Assembly (NCBI RefSeq): GCF_002843355.2
Contig: NZ_PJAI02000002.1
Span: forward strand, 62,001 to 126,000
Direction of reading: 5' to 3'
Source: Colwellia echini
Lineage (GTDB): Bacteria > Pseudomonadota > Gammaproteobacteria > Enterobacterales > Alteromonadaceae
Length of the DNA: 64,000 bases
Positions within the stretch are counted from its first letter, which is position 1. Every line of letters starts with the position of its first letter. Below the pieces are notes generated by a model that saw nothing but the letters and a program-made list of their open reading frames with translations, had not been told where the DNA came from and searched no databases. Of this stretch, positions 58,982-64,000 are shown in pieces. Both the position numbers and the translations under genes were made by a program.

Positions 58982-59121
58982 TATGGGTTGATCCTAGATC
59001 TTAATTTTTATAAAGCTATATTTATAATTATTCGTAAATAAAATTTAATGTAGTCCGACAATATAAAGATGGACTATTTAATACATACTGTAATTTATTT
59101 TCTTGTTAAGTAACAGGAAAA

Positions 59122-59136
59122 TGAAATTTTATTTCA
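59122..59136. promoter_or_regulatory. palindrome upstream of hexR, candidate operator
   Basis: TGAAATTTTATTTCA, extended to a perfect 23 bp palindrome from 59118 to 59140, 141 bp upstream of the hexR start. Same TGAAAT-N3-ATTTCA form as 58101-58115. Possibly HexR autoregulation. Confidence 0.5.
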
Positions 59137-59283
59137 TTTTTGGTGTTTGTTCAATTACATTTAATTTGAGATAATGGTCTGGTTAGTTTGTTATGTTTTT
59201 GTTTATCAGTGACTTAGTGTTTTGTTGTGCGTGTTTGATTCTTCGGTGAAAAATTGGGAAGTGCACAAAGATAGAAAATAAAT

Positions 59284-59298
59284 TGTAGTAAAATTACA
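59284..59298. promoter_or_regulatory. HexR operator upstream of zwf
   Basis: TGTAGTAAAATTACA matches the known HexR motif of gammaproteobacteria (TGTARTAWWATTACA form). It lies 258 bp before zwf and about 300 bp before hexR in the 575 bp divergent gap. Confidence 0.8.
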
Positions 59299-59434
59299 AA
59301 AAGTTCTTTACTGTCGGCTAAACAAGCGCTAAGTTAATGCATTATGTAATTTAGTTATATTCGATATTCTTTATTTTTATTATCTATATTGGGTTATGGT
59401 AATATTGTCGATACTTATTACTGTAATGGTATGA

Positions 59435-59510
59435 GTAATGATATGGAAGTAGAATGGTAATAATATAAAAGTAGAATACTAAATAGAATACTAAGAATAG
59501 AGTAAAAAGC
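59435..59510. repeat. imperfect AT-rich repeats before zwf
   Basis: Repeated pieces of the form agtagaat and tagaatactaa cluster here (for example around 59449, 59470 and 59483). No function is assigned; this AT-rich stretch lies in the zwf leader. Confidence 0.4.
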
Positions 59511-59556
59511 ACAGTAATAACATTCAAAATTTAAATAAGAAAGAAGAGAAAATTCT

Positions 59557-61026
59557 ATGAGTAATTTAGATTGTCAATCAGCGAGTGAAATCGTTATTTT
59601 TGGAGCCTTAGGTGATTTATCTCGTCGTAAATTACTACCCGCATTATATCAATTAGAGGTTTGTGGTTTAATCAATGAAAATAGCCGTATAGTTGGCGCC
59701 GCAAGACCAGAGCATACCTTAGAAGAATTTAAAACAATAGTGCTAGAAAATTTAAACACTTTTGTAAAAGAACAACTAAATGATGAAGTGGTAACACGCT
59801 TTATGAACCGTTTGGTATATCAAGAATTAGATTTTAAAGATAGCAGTTCTTTTACTAAGCTAGCTGACACTTTAGCTACGGGTAATGACACACGTATTTA
59901 TTATTTTTCAACGGCTCCTTCTATTTTTGGCGATATATGTAAAGGTTTACATCATGCAGATTTGATACAGGATCAAGATCGTGTAGTGATGGAGAAGCCA
60001 ATCGGTCATTCATTAGAGTCCTCTATAGACATCAATAATCAAGTCTCTGATTATTTTAAAGAAAACCAAACATATCGTATCGATCATTATTTGGGTAAAG
60101 AGACAGTACTTAATTTATTAGTATTACGTTTTGCTAACTCATTGTTTTCTAATAACTGGGATCGTGACAGTATTGATCATGTACAAATTACCGTTGCAGA
60201 AAGTGTTGGTATTGAAGGCCGCTGGGGATTTTATGATGGAGCAGGTCAAATGCGCGATATGGTTCAAAACCATATGCTACAAGTTTTATCGCTGTTAGCA
60301 ATGGAGCCACCTGCTGATTTGAGTGCTGAAAGTGTTCGTATTGAGAAGCTAAAAGTTGTTAAAGCATTAAAGCCAATTAATAAAGATAATATTAAAGAAA
60401 AAGCTGTTCGTGGCCAATACAGCGATGGTTTTTTAGAAGGCTCAGCTGTACCGGGTTATTTAAATGAAGAAGACGCTAACGAAAACAGTAACACAGAGAC
60501 GTTTGTAGCGATAAAAGCTGAAATAGATAACTGGCGTTGGACTGGTGTACCTTTTTACCTTCGTACTGGCAAACGTATGCCGAAGAAACATAGTGAGATT
60601 GTTGTACACTTTAAAAAGCCTCCTCATAATATTTTCAAAGACAGTTATAGTGATTTGCCTGCCAATAAATTAACGATTCGTTTGCAACCTGATGAAGGGG
60701 TTGAATTACAAATGATGAATAAAATACCAGGCATTGCGTCACAAATGCGTATTCAAGAAAACAAGTTAGATTTAAGTTTTTCTGACACTTATCAAGATCA
60801 GCGTGTAGTTGATGCTTATGAACGTTTAATGTTAGAAATTTTAAATGGCAATCAGTCATTGTTTGTTAGCCGTGATGAAGTTGAAGCCGCATGGATTTGG
60901 GCAGATAGTATTATCGATGCATGGAAGACAACAGGGGAATCACCTAAACCATACGCAGCTGGTTCTTGGGGCCCAGTCTCTTCAATTTCATTAATCGCGC
61001 GAGATGATCGCCAGTGGGTGGAATAA
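59557..61026 (+). CDS. zwf: glucose-6-phosphate 1-dehydrogenase
   Basis: 489 residues (E. coli 491). N-terminal NAD(P)-binding IFGALGDLSRRKLLPALYQL, the substrate-site RIDHYLGKE at 174-182, EKPIGHS, and the C-terminal region ending SWGP. It oxidises glucose-6-phosphate to 6-phosphogluconolactone, the entry to the pentose phosphate and Entner-Doudoroff routes. Its stop overlaps the pgl start by 1 nt. A HexR site lies upstream. RBS AAGAGAA precedes the ATG. Confidence 0.97.
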   Translation: MSNLDCQSASEIVIFGALGDLSRRKLLPALYQLEVCGLINENSRIVGAARPEHTLEEFKTIVLENLNTFVKEQLNDEVVTRFMNRLVYQELDFKDSSSFTKLADTLATGNDTRIYYFSTAPSIFGDICKGLHHADLIQDQDRVVMEKPIGHSLESSIDINNQVSDYFKENQTYRIDHYLGKETVLNLLVLRFANSLFSNNWDRDSIDHVQITVAESVGIEGRWGFYDGAGQMRDMVQNHMLQVLSLLAMEPPADLSAESVRIEKLKVVKALKPINKDNIKEKAVRGQYSDGFLEGSAVPGYLNEEDANENSNTETFVAIKAEIDNWRWTGVPFYLRTGKRMPKKHSEIVVHFKKPPHNIFKDSYSDLPANKLTIRLQPDEGVELQMMNKIPGIASQMRIQENKLDLSFSDTYQDQRVVDAYERLMLEILNGNQSLFVSRDEVEAAWIWADSIIDAWKTTGESPKPYAAGSWGPVSSISLIARDDRQWVE

Positions 61027-61724
61027 TGCAAACATTAACCGAATTTTTAACACGTAATGATCTCGATCTAGCTTTGACTCAATCTGTCAGTGATATTTTA
61101 GCTGCAGCTATCGAATTAAACGGGAAAGCAAGTATCGCAGTCTCTGGTGGCTCAACACCGAAAGGCTTTTTTAATGCGCTATCACAACGCGATATTGATT
61201 GGGATAAGGTTACCGTTACCTTAGCTGATGAGCGCTGGGTGGATAATGACAGCGCTGCCAGTAACACGCGTTTAGTCCATGAAAACTTACTACAAAATAA
61301 AGCGGCATCTGCTACATTTTTTCATTTAAAGCAAGGTGATGCGTTCAGTGAAGAAGCATTACATAAATTAAATGTTGCTACAGTTGATACTGGTATTTTA
61401 CCTTTTGATGTATTGATCTTAGGTATGGGAGAGGATGGCCACACTGCATCATTGTTTCCTTGCAGTGAACAAATATCAGAAGGTTTGGCGGTTGATAATA
61501 AAGATGCTTTGTTAAAGGTTATCCCAACAACCGCGCCACATGAGCGTATAAGTTTTACTTTTTCTGCATTAAGTCAAAGTAAAAATACCTTTTTACATTT
61601 GTGTGGTGATAATAAAAAAGTAGTGCTAGAGCAAGCACTAGAAAATACAGATATTTTTGAAATGCCGATAAGGGCATTTTTATGTCACCCTACGTTAAAG
61701 ACTCAAATATTTTGGGCTCCTTAA
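61026..61724 (+). CDS. pgl: 6-phosphogluconolactonase
   Basis: 232 residues from the ATG at 61026 (TAATG overlap with the zwf stop); a GTG at 61014 would extend into zwf. DevB-type motifs: SIAVSGGSTPKGFFNAL, VTLADERWVDNDSAASNTRLV, FDVLILGMGEDGHTASLFP. It hydrolyses 6-phosphogluconolactone to 6-phosphogluconate and is clearly co-translated with zwf. Confidence 0.95.
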   Translation: MQTLTEFLTRNDLDLALTQSVSDILAAAIELNGKASIAVSGGSTPKGFFNALSQRDIDWDKVTVTLADERWVDNDSAASNTRLVHENLLQNKAASATFFHLKQGDAFSEEALHKLNVATVDTGILPFDVLILGMGEDGHTASLFPCSEQISEGLAVDNKDALLKVIPTTAPHERISFTFSALSQSKNTFLHLCGDNKKVVLEQALENTDIFEMPIRAFLCHPTLKTQIFWAP

Positions 61725-61827
61725 CATCCTGTGTGAGCGTAAAACCTCATAAAGTAAACAAAGAGCAACCTTTGTTAGCGACATAAAATGAAATGTATAA
61801 ATAAATTAAATGTAAGGAATCAAGCAA

Positions 61828-63639
61828 ATGAAACAACAAATAGTTGATATCACCGAGAAGATCATAAAACGTAGTGCAAAAACGCGTGCTGCCTATTTAG
61901 CAAAAATTGACGCAGCTCAATCAAATACTGTGCATCGCGCCAGTTTATCATGTGGTAATTTAGCGCATGGTTTTGCCGCTTGTGGTAAAGATGACAAATC
62001 ATCACTACGTGGTATTCAGCACTCAGATATCGCTATTGTAACTTCATATAACGATATGCTAAGTGCTCATCAACCATATCAGACATATCCTGATATCATT
62101 AAAGCAGCAGTTAAAGACGCTGGTGGTGTTGCCCAAGTTGCAGCAGGTGTACCTGCTATGTGTGACGGTGTTACTCAAGGTCAACCAGGTATGGATTTGA
62201 GCCTAATGAGCCGTGATGTAATAGCAATGTCAACCGCCGTAGGCTTATCACACAATATGTTTGATGGCGCTTTAATGTTAGGTATCTGTGATAAAATTGT
62301 ACCTGGCTTACTGATTGCGAGTATGACTTTTGGTCACCTACCAACGGTATTTATTCCAGCAGGGCCTATGCCATCAGGCCTCCCAAATAAAGAAAAAGCG
62401 AGAGTACGTCAAGAGTACGCTAAAGGTGAAGCTGATGAAGCAGCCTTATTAGATGCTGAATCCGCATCGTATCATTCAGCAGGTACTTGTACCTTCTTTG
62501 GTACTGCTAACTCTAATCAGTTAGTTGTTGAAGTTATGGGGTTACATTTACCTGGTGCTTCATTTATTGCACCTAATACGCAATTACGTGAAGAATTAAC
62601 TAAAGCTGCCGCACGCCAAGCAACTCGATTAACACCACAAGCAGGCAATTACATGCCTATTGGCAGAATGGTTGATGAACGCTCTATTGTAAATGCGATT
62701 GTTGCGTTACTTGCTACAGGTGGTTCAACGAATCTGACAATGCATATTATTGCATTTGCAAAAGCAGCAGGTATTATCATTAACTTCCAAGACTTTAATG
62801 ATCTATCGGAAGAAGTTCCACTGTTAACTCGTATTTACCCGAATGGACATGCCGATATAAACCAATTTCAAGAAGCCGGTGGTATGGCCTTGTTATTTCG
62901 CGAGCTAATTGATGGTGGTCTTGTATTTGAAGATGTAGAAACGGTTTGTGGTCGTGGTTTGTCTCGTTATACTAAAAAACCAGTATTAGAAAACGGTGAA
63001 TTGAAGTGGGTTGATTGTGTAGAAAAATCACTTGATGATGAGGTTATTGCAACGGTTGCTAAGCCATTTAGTTCTCATGGTGGTTTACGTGTAATGAAAG
63101 GTAACTTAGGTGTTTCAGTGATTAAAACATCATCTCTTCAGGACGACCACTTAGTGATCAAAGCTCCTGCAATTGTTTTTGAAGATCAACATGAGTTACA
63201 AACTGCATTTGATGCAGGTGAGTTAGAAAAAGACTTTGTTGCTGTTGTACGTTTTCAAGGACCTAAAGCGCGTGGTATGCCAGAACTACATAAATTAACA
63301 CCACCATTAGGAGTATTACAAGACAAAGGTTTTAAAGTGGCCTTAGTCACTGATGGCCGAATGTCTGGTGCATCAGGTAAGGTTCCAGCTGCTATACATT
63401 TATGTCCAGAAGCGCTTGATGGTGGATTAATTGCTAAAGTTAAAACTGGCGATATGATCATTCTTGATGGCGAAACTGGTGAGTTAACATTAGTTGTTGA
63501 TGAACAAGAATTGGCTAACCGTGAAATTTCTTTGTTCCAAAAGAATGGTCACCACCAAGGTATGGGACGTGAATTGTTCGGTTTTATGCGTCGTAATTTA
63601 AGCTCTGCTGAAACGGGGGCTTGTTCTTTATTCGAATAG
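61828..63639 (+). CDS. edd: phosphogluconate dehydratase
   Basis: 603 residues, as in E. coli. IlvD/Edd family: SYNDMLSAHQPYQTYPDIIKAA, VPAMCDGVTQGQPGMDLSLMSRDVIAMS, GTCTFFGTANSNQLVVEVMGL, TDGRMSGASGKVPAAIHLCPEA. This Fe-S enzyme dehydrates 6-phosphogluconate to 2-keto-3-deoxy-6-phosphogluconate, the HexR effector. It starts 103 nt after pgl, probably in the same transcript; AAGGAATC precedes the ATG. The aldolase gene eda does not follow. Confidence 0.97.
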   Translation: MKQQIVDITEKIIKRSAKTRAAYLAKIDAAQSNTVHRASLSCGNLAHGFAACGKDDKSSLRGIQHSDIAIVTSYNDMLSAHQPYQTYPDIIKAAVKDAGGVAQVAAGVPAMCDGVTQGQPGMDLSLMSRDVIAMSTAVGLSHNMFDGALMLGICDKIVPGLLIASMTFGHLPTVFIPAGPMPSGLPNKEKARVRQEYAKGEADEAALLDAESASYHSAGTCTFFGTANSNQLVVEVMGLHLPGASFIAPNTQLREELTKAAARQATRLTPQAGNYMPIGRMVDERSIVNAIVALLATGGSTNLTMHIIAFAKAAGIIINFQDFNDLSEEVPLLTRIYPNGHADINQFQEAGGMALLFRELIDGGLVFEDVETVCGRGLSRYTKKPVLENGELKWVDCVEKSLDDEVIATVAKPFSSHGGLRVMKGNLGVSVIKTSSLQDDHLVIKAPAIVFEDQHELQTAFDAGELEKDFVAVVRFQGPKARGMPELHKLTPPLGVLQDKGFKVALVTDGRMSGASGKVPAAIHLCPEALDGGLIAKVKTGDMIILDGETGELTLVVDEQELANREISLFQKNGHHQGMGRELFGFMRRNLSSAETGACSLFE

Positions 63640-63670
63640 TATTATTTGAGAGTGCAGCATAAAAAGATAT

Positions 63671-63719
63671 AAAAAAACCTACTAAAGTAATGCAGATTTA
63701 GCTCCATTACTTAAGTAGG
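63671..63719 (-). terminator. hairpin with T tract on the minus strand
   Basis: CCTACTaAAGTAATG (63678-63692) / CATTACTTAAGTAGG (63705-63719), one mismatch. The T run (TTTTTTT) follows the stem only when read on minus; on plus the sequence after the stem is not T-rich. No minus-strand gene is seen to its right inside the window. Confidence 0.6.
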
Positions 63720-63743
63720 AATTTAGGTACAGTCAACATTAAA

Positions 63744-63781
63744 AACATCACTAAGTTCAATTTTTATAGTGATGTTTTTTT
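63744..63781 (+). terminator. edd operon terminator
   Basis: AACATCACTA (63744-63753) / TAGTGATGTT (63767-63776) stem followed by T. Confidence 0.88.
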
Positions 63782-63874
63782 GTTTATAAGATGAAAATAA
63801 ATCATTTGTTCAAGGACATACAATAGTTAATAGTATACTTACAAACAACAATAATAAAACAAGAGGTTCTATTA

Positions 63875-63934
63875 ATGTTGCTAATTATTCCTAAGATAAT
63901 GGATATAAAACAGAGTAGTAATTATTATGAATAA
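63875..63934 (+). CDS. possible 19-residue leader peptide
   Basis: ATG at 63875 with AAGAGGT at good spacing; 19 codons (MLLIIPKIMDIKQSSNYYE) and TAA. It overlaps the start of the next gene by 8 nt in another frame. Without conservation data this is only a candidate; the alternative is a chance ORF. Confidence 0.25.
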   Translation: MLLIIPKIMDIKQSSNYYE

Positions 63935-64000
63935 ATGGTTTTTTTCTGACAATGGTAAAATAACGGGTCCTTTAGATTTTACGGAATCAAAAATTTATTT
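63927..64000 (+). CDS. DUF4339 (GYF_2) domain protein, cut by the window edge
   Basis: Only the first 24 complete codons are present: MNKWFFSDNGKITGPLDFTESKIY. The W-F/Y-x-x-x-x-G-x-x-x-G-P-L/F pattern marks a GYF_2/DUF4339 domain, which in bacteria is a protein-interaction module often fused to membrane segments. What follows is outside the window. No strong ribosome-binding site is seen, so translation may depend on the short ORF that overlaps it. Confidence 0.65.
   Translation, partial: MNKWFFSDNGKITGPLDFTESKIY

Noticed and set aside
1-64000. Horizontally acquired island
   Set aside because: No integrase, tRNA-flanked insertion, toxin-antitoxin or abrupt composition change was seen; nearly all genes are core-type with expected neighbours.

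Overview
This 64 kb window looks like a chromosomal segment of a marine, AT-rich gammaproteobacterium of the order Alteromonadales, most likely Colwelliaceae (Colwellia-like). The basis is overall AT richness, protein sequences that read as gammaproteobacterial orthologues, and familiar local gene orders (rcsF-trmO, metG/apbC divergent, proQ-prc, pepN-DUF2835, pykA-hexR-zwf-pgl-edd, sbcD-sbcC). The species cannot be fixed by reading alone. No phage, plasmid, integrase, full insertion sequence or CRISPR array was seen; the only mobile-type sequences are short non-coding repeats.

Layout. 1-453: non-coding, with a 198 bp MITE-like element bounded by a perfect 19 bp inverted repeat. 454-9937: a five-gene cluster of two transglutaminase-like proteins (the first fused to the putative amidoligase domain DUF2126), two circularly permuted ATP-grasp proteins and two alpha-E (DUF403) domains. 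It is a predicted but uncharacterised peptide or isopeptide synthesis and processing system, and the best candidate here for undescribed biology. 10277-16647: sbcD-sbcC and a DMT-type transporter. 16865-18067: slyD and a degenerate GGDEF protein. 18421-18630: a decayed second copy of the MITE-like element. 18729-20558 (minus): rcsF, trmO and a CBM9-like protein with overlapping ends. 20759-26062: metG, apbC/mrp, dcd and a YvcK/YbhK-family protein. 26468-27569: a stable-RNA operon with a consensus promoter, tRNA-Ala(GGC), four tRNA-Glu(UUC) genes and a strong terminator.

27791-38090: DUF2057, SIMPL, a small acidic protein, proQ, prc, an NhaC-type antiporter, pepN and DUF2835. 38526-45746: DUF1302, DUF1329, a YCF48-type repeat protein and an MMPL/RND transporter, a recurrent envelope module that probably exports or traffics a hydrophobic compound. 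46190-53599: the 1622-residue NAD-glutamate dehydrogenase, pyrD, cytochrome c' and DUF3015. 53703-56388: DUF4105 and a cytochrome b561, convergent.

56606-63639: the HexR carbon-control block (pykA and hexR on minus, zwf-pgl-edd on plus). A clear HexR operator lies upstream of zwf, and two related palindromes lie before pykA and hexR. The Entner-Doudoroff aldolase gene eda, which often follows edd, is not in the window. The right edge cuts a DUF4339 (GYF_2) gene preceded by a possible short leader ORF. All functional calls rest on motif recognition by eye, not on database searches.
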